This document shows positions 24,501 through 37,413 of a DNA stretch of 64,000 nt, piece by piece. The translations under genes and the position numbers were made by a program. The DNA is taken from the NCBI GenBank assembly GCA_963402885.1, contig OY727097.1, positions 31,489,401 to 31,553,400 of the forward strand. Reading direction: 5' to 3'. The notes below the pieces were generated by a model. That model ran no database searches, was not told the DNA's origin, and saw only the letters and a list, made by a program, of their open reading frames with translations. Positions within the stretch are counted from its first letter, which is position 1; the number at the start of each line of letters is the position of its first letter. The stretch comes from Antedon bifida (lineage: Eukaryota; Echinodermata; Crinoidea; Comatulida; Antedonidae).

Positions 24501-27500
24501 GAGAATGGAGCGGTGTAAATGGTTCCTTTGCTTTTTATCTTTTTTTAGTTATCTTAGGATATTTAATGGATCATTTTTGTGTGTAAAGCTACAATTATTA
24601 TTATTATACAATACATAAACTACAATTATGTTTTTATTCATACAATTTATTTTCATCCAACTATATCATGCTTATAAATAGATTTATTTGGGGCTTAGGG
24701 AGTGGGTAGAAACAGTTGTGAGTTACAAATAAGGCACTGGACTGGATTGAACCCTGGACCTTGGGATTGGAAGTCAAGCATGTTAACCACTAATTTACAG
24801 GTCAACTACTACTTAAGCCTTGTCTACACTATCAAACTTTATGTGACAAAAAAATGTGATGTGCCCATATATGTACATGATGATGTCATTTCACTACCAT
24901 ATTTGGGCATATCACTAAATATTTGGGAATATCACTACTATATTTGGGCACATGACACTTTTTTCAAACTAGTTTGATAGTGTAGACAGAGCTTTACTTA
25001 GTTACTTACTCTATCATAACAAAGAAGAGTGGAGAAGTTCTCAGTTTTCAAGTTGTGGATAACAAGTACAAACTTAGCACAATACATTGCATCACTTGCT
25101 GTAAAGCAACATCGTGGAAATATACACAGCTGTAGAAACTGAGTTATTGTCTCATTTTTGGTAGATCCTGCAAAAAAAAGTTTTAGATATTTTATTTTTA
25201 TTTTTTTTATTATCTTTTTCCCATGCTACATTTCCATGCTGCAGCATAAAAACCACTTATACAAAATTATTGTTTTGGATGCTACATCCAGAGTACAAAC
25301 AATACAAAAGTATGGATCTCCATGCTACAATAAGAGTACAAACAGCACAAAAGTATGGATCTCCATGCTACAATAAGAGTACAAACAGCACAAAAGTATG
25401 GATCTCCATGCTACAATAAGAGTACAAACAGCACAAAAGTATGGATCTCCATGCTACAATAAGAGTACAAACAGCACAAAAGTATGGATCTCCATGCTAC
25501 AATAAGAGTACAAACAGCACAAAAGTATGGATCTCCATGCTACAATAAGAGTACAAACAGCACAAAAGTATGGATCTCCATGCTACAATAAGAGTATAAA
25601 CACAAGCAGTACAAAACTACAGTTTTCCATGCTACACGAAGAGTAAACAGTAGAGAACTATGGATTTCCATGCTACACAACTATTATTTTTCATGCTACA
25701 CCAAAAGTACAAACATACACATTGCATGCTACATCTTGTTACACATCTAATAAACCTACTTTTTGGGAACCATCCCTGGCATTGTTGTTTTAATCGTGCC
25801 AACACCCTGTTACAATGGTCTTGTTGCTTCTTTACTTCATCTTTCAATTTATCCATTAAAATTTGATATCGCTCAGATTCTTTCTTTCTCTTCGCAGAAA
25901 CCTAGAAAATATTGACAAAAATATGAAACAATACAATTAGAATTTGTTATTATGCAAAGACAGACATTGGAAAATCATTTCTGGTGTGGGGGGGGGGGGG
26001 GACTGAATGATGGATATAGGGCTACATATTGTAAATGCTTTGGTAAATTGGAGATTTTGGTCCATGGGGTGTTGTTTTGTTTTTATATTTTATTATATTG
26101 TATTTTCGTATAGTCTATGTTCTTCTTCTGGTATCATGTCTGGTTGCAGACATTGATGACCACTGTTCTCCAGAGTCTATAAAGTCTACAAAAAGCTTTT
26201 TTATATGTTATTTGTTTGTATATGTACATTGATTACAAAATAAAGTATAAATGAAATAAAAAGTGACATGATATACTCTACACTCACCATATCTTTGTTG
26301 TCCTCTAGACTTGCCATATTCATCTTCACTTTGTTGATTTCTTTTTCATAACTTGCATGTGGTACATCTAAGTCGTACATTGATAATGTCCAAAATGACA
26401 CATAGAACTGCGGACTAGATAATAAGATAGCAAACACAAAAACATTATTATCTATTTTATTTTATTTATTCCTTTCAGTGATATATAAAAGGGAGCACTG
26501 AGGGGAGACAAGAGCTGTCAAAGACAACTATCGCCAAAGGGCGTGTCTCTCCATCTATGAAATTAATGGAAAATAATTTCAGCTTGTTTAAATATTGTTC
26601 CATCAATGTGTTCATACTCTGACATAATCTTCTATTTATTTATTCTTTTCAGAGATAAAAAAAGAGAAATTAAAGAAAAAAAAAGCATTACTCTAATATG
26701 AAGGAACTGTTACCTGATATCATCCCAGACTTTAATATGATGTAATGATTTGACATCCTCTACTAATGGTTCCAATACAGACTCACTAGCTTCTACAAAA
26801 CGTTGCGTCTTTAATGAAGTACTCGACGATTGCTTTAAAGAACGATCAAGTTTCCGCAGTTCATCAAACTTTGACTATTCATCAAAAATAAATGTATTCC
26901 ATAAATAACATAATGTTGTTACAGAAAGAAACAAGAGTGGCTCTAATACCCCTTTCATAGACCCTAATCTATGGAGTTTATACACACTGGACGCACACCA
27001 TACTAAATGTGTTGACGTCATGGTGTGTGTTAAACTAAGGAGTTTGCTAGGCGATGTGAAAAGGGCTCTTAATCCTAATGGGAATACTTTTAAACTACAT
27101 TTAAAATGAGCCATTTAAAAAAATTGCAGCGGTTACTTTTACTGAACTGTAGAAGCTCACACAAGAGTATTAAAAAAAGAAGCCCATGGACTTCAAGCTT
27201 TTCAACTGAATGTTTTGTTTCAATTAAGATTTTATCATTTTAAAGCGGGCCTCTGGATATCAGCTGGCCTGCAGGTTTAACTGGAAGGGTTACCTGCTCT
27301 AAATAACGTGGAATTAAAAATAAATAAGAGGACACTTACCATAATAGCGTGCTGACACATCGGTCGATACAAAAAGAATGCAGAGTCAGGAGTGAGGTGA
27401 TACTCTTGAACCATGGCCTTAAGAGTTGGAAGGTGCTTTAGGTAGTCTTCTGAACTTAAGTGATTTGCAAGGAAATTACCAAGTTGAACTAGCGTGTCTT

Positions 27501-30500
27501 GACACTAACAATGTAAACAAAACAATGTATTTAACAAGAGCAAGAAAGAAAGAAATACTGTAATAACAGGAGAAGATTAGAAGGAAATAGAGAAGATTTG
27601 AAGAGCGATATTAGAACTATTGACCTTGTGATGAGAATGGGAAACAATAGATTATCAATTATCAAAATTTATGATTGTGACACATATGTGACATACATGG
27701 ACACAAAGACATCATATCACTACCATATTTGGGGATATTACTACCATATTTGGGCATATCACACTTTTTTTGTCACATAAAGTTTGATAGTGTAGACAGA
27801 GCTTTAGGATAGTACTTGGAGAAAGATTAAAATAACATACTTGGTCATAGAGTTTGCCTATAAGTTTCAGATGTCTCTCTTTTCCATCTTTGAAAATAAC
27901 ACATAGCCTTTGTTGAGCAATTAGAATACATAATGGAGCCACTAGGTTGTGATCTAAGAACGTGTCTTTTAACCTCTGAGATGACTTCTTTGTGTTTCTT
28001 ACTTGAGAAAAATATCCACCCTGTTCAAACAAAAAATAAATACACAAGTTAGTAAAATATGGTTTTGTGCAGATGTATGTTACGCTTGATTGTTCCGTAG
28101 CCAGGGCCTAGCCAGCATGATGAAGACGAGGTGGCCTTTTCAATTTTCAACACCCACACCAATTCTCCAGCAGAGATCGTCATATCAGGGAGTTGTAAAA
28201 TAAGCAACTCCCTGGTAATATTTTATATTAATAATTATATTTAAAGCATCTTTGGCCCGTCTGTTTTTTAACCTCTCGCTACGGCCTCGATAGCCCAGGT
28301 AATGCATAGTTCTACATTCATCTACATTAGCTAGTACAGTTGATTTTCTTCTCACCTCAGCTCTTAATAGTTCTCCTCCAGCCTGAGCCTCTAATTGGTC
28401 ATAAGTGATTTCATCAGATACTTCTATACCCGTCATCTTTTGTAGAACTTCACGCAGTATCAACAGATCATAACTAAAATATATAAATCAAATCATATTT
28501 ATATTTTGACATTCGTGAAAGGCTCATACAATGGAAACAGTTAGAAAGAGTTTAAATTGTGTTAATAGTTAAATAAGTAAAAATAAAACGTACCTTTTAC
28601 CAGCCTTCAATTGATTGATAACATATTGAATAAATCCTGCTAACTCAATGTTATACTTGCGACATATGGAACCACTAAAGCTCGCCAAACCTAATGAGAA
28701 ATAACAAATACATATTACAATTCTATGTAATTGTCAGACTATGGTACAGTATTACGCCTTACCTATTTTTCATTTTTATGAACTAAAATTAAGTGGATAA
28801 GGTTTGGAAATAAACCCAGTCTAGCATTTAATAAGTTCATCAAGTTTTTTCTACTTTTTATGTCATGTTGTTAAAATGTTTAGTGTAAGCTAAAAATGAC
28901 CTGGGATTCTCTTTTTCATTTATAATTTTTATTTTGGAACAATAAAAAATGATTTTATATGAAGTTGGCTACACACAAATTCAATTTCAGAAAATAAATC
29001 AAAATTTGCAAATATTACAAATTTAAAATAAAATATACATACTTTGTATCCATAAAGAAAGGTTTGCTCCGTCGTGTTTCATTCGTTCTTTTTCAGGGTT
29101 TGCTAAAGCTTCTATCATCACATCTTATTTTATTTGTTGTAAGGAATATTATAATATTCAACTTTGATGAAGATTTAAATTATTAAATGTTAATTGATGT
29201 GATGATAAATGTTGAGGAATAAGCATTTTGAAAACTTGTACTAGTAGAATGTTTTATATTTTATTTGTTATTTCATTAGCATTTAACAGTAAATATTCAA
29301 TTTGTTACTTGTTTATGTTATTTCTTATTTATTCCATTATTGTTTAAATCTTAAAAGGAAGTAAATAAATGTTATTTTGAATTGAATTGAAAATCTCATT
29401 TAAGGGTAAAAGAGAGAAGTTGTACATTTACAAGTTACAACCAAGGAGTCAACCTTTGACCTTGGAAGGCCGGCAAGCATGTTAACCACCAAACTACAAC
29501 TCTGTTGTAAATGCTGATAATTTTAAGAGTAAAAGGATACAAGTGAGCATGTCATACGACAAGGAACTCAAGTACTTAAAGGAATCCACAACAGGACCAA
29601 TGAAGTTATCATACTTTTGAATCTGAGACAGAACCTAAATAACAACAAAAAACAAAGTTTAATTTATTTCTTTAAAAACTTGAGAAAAACAAGAAGCTGT
29701 TAACAAAACCTATTAATTGTGAATTATTAAAAATAGATAAATGTTATCTTTGGGTGACATAGAATCAGTTGACCAAATACACAAACAAAATATTAAATTA
29801 TTCATCAGAAGAAAACTGAAGAGTATCTTTCAAAATTATCACAATACATTTAAAACTAGCAAAACAAATCACAGAAACAAGGTACAAGTATAAGCAAATT
29901 ATTGTATAGACCAGGCTATAACTGAGGTAGTTGTAGCCTGGTCTAGTAGCTCTCTCAGGTTTGTTTATTCCACCCTAGACAACTAGAACAAATTAAAAGA
30001 TAACTCACATATTCAAAGATGACTCCAGGATTGCCATGGCTTAGTTTGCCTAACTGTCTACCTGATGGCTTCACATTCTCTTTACTCAGCCTCTTCATTA
30101 TATACTTGCCACGTTCTATAACATTAGCTTTTGTTCTAATCAAAGAAGGGTGTATGGCGTAGCTGTAATTCTTCCATCTTCCATATAATCGATATCTATC
30201 GATAAAAAGGCAAATTAGTTTGAGTTGAGTTTGTTTTATTGTATAAAAATAATAATGAATAGTAAGAACAAGAAATGAAATAAACTATAAAACACATACA
30301 CTATCAAACTAGTTTGACAAAACAAAGTGTGATGTGCCCAAATATGGTAGTGATATGCCCAAATATGGTAGTGATATGCCCAAATATGGTAGATTAAAGA
30401 TAAACAGTGTGTGGTAGATCACCAAAATAAGATTGAAACCAATCTTTAAGTCATAGTCACCATTTAAGAAAAAGAGGGAAAAAAATCATTATAAATCTTA

Positions 30501-33500
30501 TTGTTCATAGTTTTTGAACAAATAAATTCACTTAATAAAATTATTCAATTACGAATTTACAATGTATAAAAGGTAAGTACCTTATTTCATATTGGAACAT
30601 GGAGATAAGAGTCCATAATTCTTCTGTTATACATGGATTGTGAGGCAGAAGACTCAATGACGGTAATAATACTTCATCTGTCATTGAAATTATGCCAACA
30701 TATAACTCATCCTGCAAAAAACAAATGTACATGCAAATATGTTATTGTTGCTAGTATATGAAAGTTAAAAACTCATTTAATAGGAAAAATGATTTCATCT
30801 AGTTTTTTGTGGAAATATAATATAAAATGTCTTTGTGTTAAACTAATATATTCATATGTGTGAGATGTTTTGATTTGTTATAACAAATTGGGCAACCAGT
30901 CATTTGATATTATTGTATCTATAGTACAGTTTAAATCCTATATATTGTATTGATGGAGTAAAAAGTATGTATTCTGTGTTGGCTTACTTGCTCCTAGTAA
31001 ATAATGTCCTTTTTCCAACTTAGCCAAATAATATGATTAAATTGATATACTCACCACATTGTCTTTATCAAAGGGATTGATTTTAGTTTTTATCTGAAAA
31101 TTATAAAATATAATATTATTAAGAGAGGCTATTTATTTTATGTTATTAATTTGCACTTTTTCTTAATTTTGTTAAGCACAATGCATTATATTAGCCTAAA
31201 TTATCATGATACAATATTTAGCTTTTAAAACTTTCCAAACAGTTGTAATGATATAATACTGTCTATACAAGATAGCTTTATTGTCAAAAAATATACAATT
31301 TGTCTTCCTCAATACTTGTTTTAATACATATATAAGTAGCTATGGTAGTTATTATGGATAATCATACCTTTTTCATGGCCACTTTGCTTAGTCGAATAAG
31401 TTTCCACATAAGCACAGGATCCCTACTTAAGTATGGTCCTAAGTAACTGACCATCTTAAAGAATGCTTCATCCAAGTCCTCAATGTCATTTACTGATCTT
31501 TCAGATTTGCTGCCTTTCTGACCTTTGGCCCCAGCAGGCTGTGCATACCTTACAGGGCAAAAACAGTTTAATTATTAACTTCCCATAGAACAGAATTTAC
31601 ATTATAATGTGATTGTGTAGTAACATAATCATATATACCTGTATACAAAATTATATATGGGATTATACTTGGATTAACAATGGATTAAGGGGGGTTAGAT
31701 TATACTTGGATTAACAATGGATTTACCAAAGTATTGTGTCTGATACTAGTCTAACTTATGTGAGATTATACCATTATAATAATATTAGGGGAGTAAATTC
31801 ATATTCATACATGCTAATAAACTAGGATCAAGTAATAAGCATGTTACTGGTCTTACTCCATCATTTACTTGATGTCATAATCATGTTTTATAATAAAAAC
31901 TCACTTTGTATAAATATGTTGAATAGTATCTGAAATAAGCGCACATAACGCCATGGAAACCGTTGCATCAGCGACAGCTGTGAATGGAGGAAGACGATCC
32001 ATCAATTGCTGAGCATGTGTCCAGTCACCGACCTTCAACAGTGAACGACACACACCTATCTTCTGGTTATTCTCAATCTAAAACATTAGAAAGAAAATGT
32101 AAGAATTTTTTTTATTTTGAAACAAATTTATAAAAAATACATAACATGGATAAGCATCATTGCAGAGATTTCACTATCCTAAAGCGCGGTTTACACTATC
32201 AAACTTTACGTGACAACAAAATGTGATGTGCCCATATATGGAAATGATGATGTCATATCACTACCATATTTGGGCACATCTCAGTGTAGACAGAGCTTAA
32301 GGCCATTTTCTAAAATTGTTTTATCTAAATATCATGATGTTTGTGGATGTTACATTGTCTTACACCATACTCTTTCATAAAGTAGCTGTACACAATGCCC
32401 ACCATTCATGTTATAATTACTGAAGTTACTGCAGTAATTACATCTTGTTTACTCTTTATTGTTAATGCAATTATTTAGCAATCTTTCTTTGGTAATCATA
32501 GTTTGGAGTGACTGCCTCATAAACTTCTAGTTATTACAGCAAAATAAATGTAGTTACTGCAGCAACTGCAGTAGAATATCCTTTAAATCTCCAAATCTGT
32601 TGTAGATAACATAAAAGTAAATATTGCTTACAACATTTTGCTTCTCATCATTCTCATCTGCATTGCTTTCAGCTGGTTTGTCTGATAAAATGATCATACT
32701 AAGCTTACGGGCATATTGACGCGCATCAGTCACTTCCTTCTTGTAAACCTTGATGATTTCAGCGTCTTCAGGAGATAGCTACAAAATAAATATTAATAAT
32801 AATAATAATAATAATAATGGAAATTTGTAAAGCGCAAGCATCCGTCTAAAAAAGACGCTCACTGCGCTACCGACAACAAAGAACATGAAAAAGGGTACAA
32901 ATCTTAAAGACTACAAACATTACAAATACGCTACAAGTTTTCAGGATAAGACATGGTGAATAAATGAGTCTTTAAGCTAGACTTACATGTGGTATACAAC
33001 AAAATATATAGCGAGTCTCTATGTAGTGTTAAAACATATATTTGCCATATTCATTTCACAGGAAAGTATCTCATTATAATACATATTGTCCCCCAAAAAC
33101 ATGAAAAATGAAGATTAATAAAAAAAATGACTTTCAATAGGTCATTACATAGTTAATCAAGTTAATCACTTTCACAATCACTAAAAAATGTTTTCACTTA
33201 TAAAAAGACAAAATAAATGGTTAAACACAACCAAAAACCAATTTACTTCCAGACAATTTGACAGTTTTTTCAGGTAAATAAAAACATTTTTTCTAACAAT
33301 TAAAATAATAATGTATAAACAAAGTTAAATAGAATGGAACAAAATGAAAAGAAGGTTACTTACATGTGGATAGACGTCATTGAGGTTAATGAGAGAATGT
33401 TTAAGTAGTAATGCAGCTACATCGTACAGAGAACCAACAGTTTCATCATCCTAAATAATAATAATATTTTTTAAATTTTAATCGCCAATTACAGGATGGA

Positions 33501-36500
33501 TAAACTATATCACGCTTATTTTACACAGTATCATTTGAGGTTGAGAGAGTGGAGTACAACTCTGGCACTAAGTCAGAATTCAACCCTGGGATTGGAAGGA
33601 AAATATGCTAACTACCTAGCTACAACTCCACTATTTACACATACCTTGTAAAATTTAAACTTGAATCCTAGAATGTCACATATCGTAATAGGATCAGTCA
33701 TGTAGCCTTGAATGAGAGGTACAAAAAGGTCGGCCATAGAGGGTGCATTTTCAAATGCTTCGAGGATAACATCAAGCACACGGTTTGGATCGAGATTAAA
33801 CCCACCTGTAAAAATAACATGTTAAAAAACTAAGTGGGAGCTTTTGATCTGGGAAGAAAATGCCTATGCATGTGTTGTTGCTAATCGTATGGACACAGAA
33901 ACTGTGTTAAGCTGTCTACACTATCAAACTATTTTGAAAAAGTGCGATGTGCCCAAATATGGTAGTGATATGACATCATCATGTCCATATATGGGCACAT
34001 CAAATTTTTTTGTCACATAAAGTTTTGTTGGTGTAGACAGAGCTTTAGGATTGAACGAACGGATTACCATGACATAATGAGTTTCTAAAAGAAAGCTCCT
34101 TAATATTGATAAGAAATCAGAATTCGAAAAATATATTTAAACCACTGGAATAAAAAAAGCTACTTTTAATCATATGTAAGCAGGTTTTAGGGATTGGCAG
34201 TACCACAGTAACGTTTCACTAACCCAACAAAGCAAGGCAAGTTGGCTAGCCCAAAAAGTATACAAACAGACATACCAACTAATGACCTAATGTTTTGCAG
34301 TATGGCTGTGTTGTCTCTGTTTTGTGCCTTGCTGTTCTCATTGTGAACTCCTTGTAACAATTCAGTAACCAGTTTACTGTATCCTTCACTCTCTTCACGC
34401 AACAGGTTGAACTTTTGCTGTTTGTAGCTGAAACAACAAAGAAAATAATATCATTGTTTGTCAACAGTTATAGTAAAGAATATACTAACATAACTACAGG
34501 CTTATACAATATTATATTGAGGGTAATCTCTATAAAAACTTAGGTGGTGTAGGATTTTGTTGAACTTTTCATTTATACCTAATAGCAAAGGTCTACACCC
34601 AGTTTAACATTAGACAAGACTTATTTCTTAAATTAATTCAATCTCTGTTTTTGTCTTTAAAAGAAAACAAATTTTGCATGTGAAACATTGGTGGATCCTG
34701 TATTCTAAGGCTCTGTCCACACTATCAAACTAGTTTGACAAAAAAGATGTGACAAAATATGGACATCATCATGTCAATATATGAGCACATCACATTTTTT
34801 GTCATATAACGTTAGATAGTGTAGACAAGGCTTTAAATGGTGGCGAGGTGGCGGGAGCTTAAAACCAAAATACTTACAACAATTTTGTTTTCAACTTGAC
34901 ATATTTCTGACTGTATACAAGTTTGTTGTTTATTGCATTGATGGACTCTAATGTATCATTTTCCAGTCTTTCTTTTAAGATGTTGTCTGGGATGAAATTC
35001 TATTTTTAAAAAAAGGAGAAAATCTGTAATGCTTAACATGAAAACGTAGAATAAACAGCTTAGATCACTACACTAAAGGGATATCTTAAAATTATGTAAT
35101 AACATTTGTCTAAAACAGGAGTTGGATAGCCGAGTGGTTAGGACACTTGACTGTCATACAGATAGACCTGGGTTCAATTCCTGACAACTCCCAGTCTACT
35201 CAGCTGTAAATGAGTACCTGGTTGAAAATACTAGGGAGAAAAAAGGCGGAGTGGAAAGGAACTGGCCACCCTACCACATAATGCCGAGGCTTAGTACAAT
35301 GAGCTCCTAACAGCTCATTCCCCTACGTTCAGAGAACACGGGACTCACCCTAAAACAGAATATGCATTGGAAAGATATTTAAACACTGAACTTTGAAACA
35401 AAATTCGGACAATGTTTAATGAAATAAAGACTATTGAAATGATCAAATAAATGGAAAACTAATTTCGCAAAGTGTCAATTGAAATTGCAACATACCAAAC
35501 ATAATGTGAGGAGTGACAAGAAATTATCTCTGTTGGACTTTTCCTCTAGACACACAATTTCTACATCTGTGAAAGAAATAGAGTAAATTTTGTTTTATCA
35601 TATTATCCTGAATACAATTGTCTTAAATCAATAATTGTGATGTTATACCAATATAAGAGAGAGAACCAGATACTTGATACATTTGATGGTGACCTTTTGA
35701 GCAATAAAATTTAAAAAGCAGTATATTACGACTTTTCAACTGCAAGTCAATGACTGCCAAATGTCTTTAGAGGTTATTTCAGAGGAAGAATATTAAACTA
35801 AATGATGTGTTTTAGAATGGTATAATTACAACATGTATACATACCTATGATACTGAATGTATCCGCCAATAATGACACCACTCCTTTGTGAGTATCCTTT
35901 TATAATAACAAAGAAAAATCAGTAAAATCTTTCTTCATCATTTCATGACCATGCAGTTAAAAATCAAATAGTTAACATCTGAGATACTGTATTACCCCAG
36001 CATTCCTTAACAATTTTAGCACAAACACAATCTGGACAATCTTTTTTATTTACATTTACATTTTTTAGAAACATGTGATACCTATACCCTACTTCCTCTT
36101 TACCTAACTGTAAAATGTTCATCTATCATATTTTTTAAAATTTTAATTTGTTCATCATAAACAAAAATAAACATTTCCATACACATTAAAACATTTTTAA
36201 AAAGCATGCTTTAGACAATTTTACTTAAAATTCATACAATTTTTAAATAACTCTTTGAGAAAAATATAAAAAACTTACAGATAGTATTTTAGCAACAGAG
36301 GCAGCATGTTCCAGTTTGATTTGGCCTCGTATAGCATTCCAAAGGAGGTCATATACTGCTCCTCGTAATTCTAATTTAAGTAAAATTAAGGAGTTTAAGT
36401 ATAAGCTAAGATAACTTATCATGGTAAATAATATAATTTGTTAACAACAGTATGATATATTTATTTTTTTTATCAAAAGTTGTTATTTACTAGTACTGTA

Positions 36501-37413
36501 CCTTTTGAATCTGTTAGTATGCCATCATTGCTGAATGAAATTAGGTTCTGGCAAAGCTTTAAACTGTTAAATAAAGAAAAATAATTGTTTGTAACTTTTT
36601 AAGAATGGATTACATTTGATTTGTTTGCAAATTTTATTTAGTGTTTTATCTAGTATATTTCTTTCTTTCTAGATAATTATTAATAATAGACATCTGCTGG
36701 AATAATTGCATTACATATTAATAATATAATCTGCACATAGTAGCTTTTTATGATGAAATGCTGTCTGGTGAATGATACCATGCCCTGCCGGGCAAAAATT
36801 AGTATGACAGAAAACAGGCCATTGGCATTACAACTTTTAAAAAATAAGCTACTGTATTATTCTGGCTGAAATCTATGACTATGTAGGCCTAGACCTACAA
36901 TATTTTTAACAACTTTTTTAATAGGCTAGGCCTAGCTAGGCTACCATTTCTTTAATTTTATAAAAATGTATTTTATAATTTTGCATTAAAAATACGTATT
37001 TTGCATGTTTATAATAATCGTGCATTTCTACCTAAAATAAAATATATATTATTTACATACCCATGTTACCTTACGTAACTGGGACATTTCTACTTTATTT
37101 GGAATTTTTATCTTCATAGAGCCTAGTCCTAGGCCGACGAAGAACGTTCCTGTTTTAGCGGGAACAGTTGGTTTTGAGCTCCTGAACAAAACCTCCAGTG
37201 AGCGACTCTTAAACTTTAATCGAGGCCTAGGGCAAAACTTATTTTGATACACTACTAATACTAACACAGCAGTTTAACTACCAGATAATTACAATATAGA
37301 TATTTATTGTCAGTCTAATATTATTATTCGATTTATGACTCATCTTACAATTCATGTTTTCCTGACTTTTCCCAACATTTCCAAATCTCCGGCGAGCAGA
37401 AACATGCAGCCAT
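18518..37413 (-). CDS. THOC2: THO complex subunit 2
   Basis: Scaffold subunit of the THO/TREX complex, which couples nuclear transcription to mRNA packaging and export. Thirty-eight coding exons join without a frame error to 1501 codons (human 1593): 37413-37349, 36563-36502, 36370-36279, 35896-35845, 35566-35496, 34999-34878, 34427-34276, 33805-33645, 33450-33364, 32778-32632, 32077-31905, 31548-31368, 31093-31055, 30711-30581, 30195-30009, 29634-29541, 29123-29043, 28690-28594, 28473-28356, 28020-27841, 27504-27340, 26874-26714, 26414-26288, 25901-25760, 25167-25010, 24456-24328, 24075-23944, 23626-23558, 23309-23194, 22986-22920, 22803-22698, 22275-22194, 21948-21620, 20847-20798, 19683-19572, 19356-19259, 18957-18822, 18552-18518. 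Landmarks: [16 protein letters not shown] at the start, [77 protein letters not shown], and a Lys/Glu/Ser-rich tail from exon 31 on. The 18-kb introns carry most of the window's repeats. The last exon could in principle be read in another frame; phase 1 from exon 37 favours the stop at 18518. Confidence 0.96.
18647..18796. mobile_element. MITE family 1, copy in the last THOC2 intron
   Basis: Left end AGCTCAGTCTACACTATCAG, two internal 'aaatatg(g)tagt(g/a)atatg' units, right end GTGTGGACAGAGCTTAA. Confidence 0.7.
19411..19503. repeat. MITE family 1, degenerate copy
   Basis: The left end is missing. It keeps 'atgatgtcataccactaccatgtttgggcacatca' in broken form and an eroded right end, 'aacaaggcttta'. 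Confidence 0.5.
20470..20739. repeat. Two tandem diverged units of about 130 bp
   Basis: The stretch AACTATACTATTTACTTGCT through 'ggcatccttcgg...ttctcactgtag' occurs at 20470-20611 and again at 20614-20739 with insertions and substitutions. It lies in the THOC2 intron between the exons ending 20798 and starting 19683. Confidence 0.7.
24706..24800 (-). repeat. tRNA-derived SINE fragment
   Basis: On the minus strand a TAGTGGTTAACATGCTTGAC (A-box region) is followed by CCAGGGTTCAATCC (B-box type). The spacing is tRNA-like. It lies in a THOC2 intron next to a MITE. Confidence 0.55.
24820..24995. mobile_element. MITE family 1, long copy in THOC2 intron
   Basis: Complete ends (TTAAGCCTTGTCTACACTATC ... 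GATAGTGTAGACAGAGCTTTA). Three 'atatttggg(c/a)atatcact' units inside make it one of the longest copies. Confidence 0.8.
25278..25612. repeat. 43-bp minisatellite in THOC2 intron
   Basis: CATGCTACAATAAGAGTACA starts at 25321, 25364, 25407, 25450, 25493, 25536 and 25579, exactly 43 bases apart and nearly identical. Diverged half-units with the same CATGCTACA word continue on both sides, from about 25220 to 25740. Confidence 0.95.
25988..26001. repeat. Poly-G run (14 G)
   Basis: Fourteen consecutive G in an AT-rich intron. Confidence 0.9.
26942..27072. mobile_element. Small inverted-repeat element in THOC2 intron (fourth family)
   Basis: The left end 'taatacccctttcatagaccc' and the right end 'gcgatgtgaaaagggctctta' are imperfect inverted repeats around a 'cacaccatactaaatgtgttgacgt'-type centre, written here only in part. 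There is no coding frame. Confidence 0.45.
27680..27807. mobile_element. MITE family 1, copy in THOC2 intron
   Basis: The left terminus is eroded. Two 'accatatttggg' units remain, and the right terminus GATAGTGTAGACAGAGCTTTAG is good. Confidence 0.7.
29428..29508 (-). repeat. tRNA-derived SINE fragment
   Basis: The minus strand reads GAGTTGTAGTTTGGTGGTTAACATGC (in part), then CCAAGGTCAAAGGTTGACTCC. This is the same head as the copies at 24706 and 33551. Confidence 0.5.
30297..30391. mobile_element. MITE family 1, 3'-truncated copy
   Basis: Starts ACACTATCAAACTAGTTTGA and has three tandem 'cccaaatatggtag(tgatatg)' units. It breaks off there, with no right terminus. Confidence 0.65.
32180..32301. 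mobile_element. MITE family 1, copy in THOC2 intron
   Basis: Left end AAAGCGCGGTTTACACTATC, single internal unit, right end GTGTAGACAGAGCTTAAGG with the GTTTGATA part deleted. Confidence 0.65.
33086..33290. repeat. Dispersed repeat, copy 1 (partner at 61641)
   Basis: About 160-200 bases align by eye with 61641-61858: shared blocks CCCAAAAACATGAAAAATGA, GTTAATCACTT, GTTTTCACTTATAAAA and GGTTAAA..AACCAAAAACC. The class is unknown; no coding frame. Confidence 0.7.
33551..33629 (-). repeat. tRNA-derived SINE head
   Basis: The minus strand begins GGAGTTGTAGCTAGGTAGTT and continues to a B-box-like CCAGGGTTGAATTC. It ends with an acceptor-stem-like CAGAGTTGTACTCC. Confidence 0.5.
33909..34046. mobile_element. 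MITE family 1, copy in THOC2 intron
   Basis: Starts TTAAGCTGTCTACACTATC and ends GTGTAGACAGAGCTTTAGG; one internal unit. Confidence 0.75.
34707..34835. mobile_element. MITE family 1, copy in THOC2 intron
   Basis: Left end CTAAGGCTCTGTCCACACTA, right end GATAGTGTAGACAAGGCTTTA. Most of the internal repeat is deleted. Confidence 0.75.
35118..35343 (+). repeat. tRNA-derived SINE, best copy
   Basis: The head is tRNA-like. Acceptor strands GGAGTTG (35118-35124) and CAACTCC (35185-35191) pair over 7 bp, with A box TAGCCGAGTGG (35127-35137) and B box GGTTCAATTCC (35171-35181). A non-tRNA body follows ('cagctgtaaatgagtacctgg', a word common in invertebrate SINEs) to about 35343. It lies in THOC2 intron 5, sense to the plus strand, opposite to the gene. 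It is too degenerate in the anticodon arm to be a tRNA gene. Confidence 0.75.

Noticed and set aside
25278..25612. Regular 43-base repeats as a CRISPR array
   Set aside because: Units are directly contiguous with no unique spacers, in an intron of an animal gene.
35118..35191. A functional tRNA gene
   Set aside because: The acceptor stem and both boxes are present, but the anticodon arm and T stem are poor and a SINE body follows.
37049..37267. A 72-residue minus-strand frame as the first THOC2 exon
   Set aside because: The exon at 37413-37349 matches the THOC2 N-terminus and its phase; the 72-residue frame gives no matching phase and lies in intron 1.
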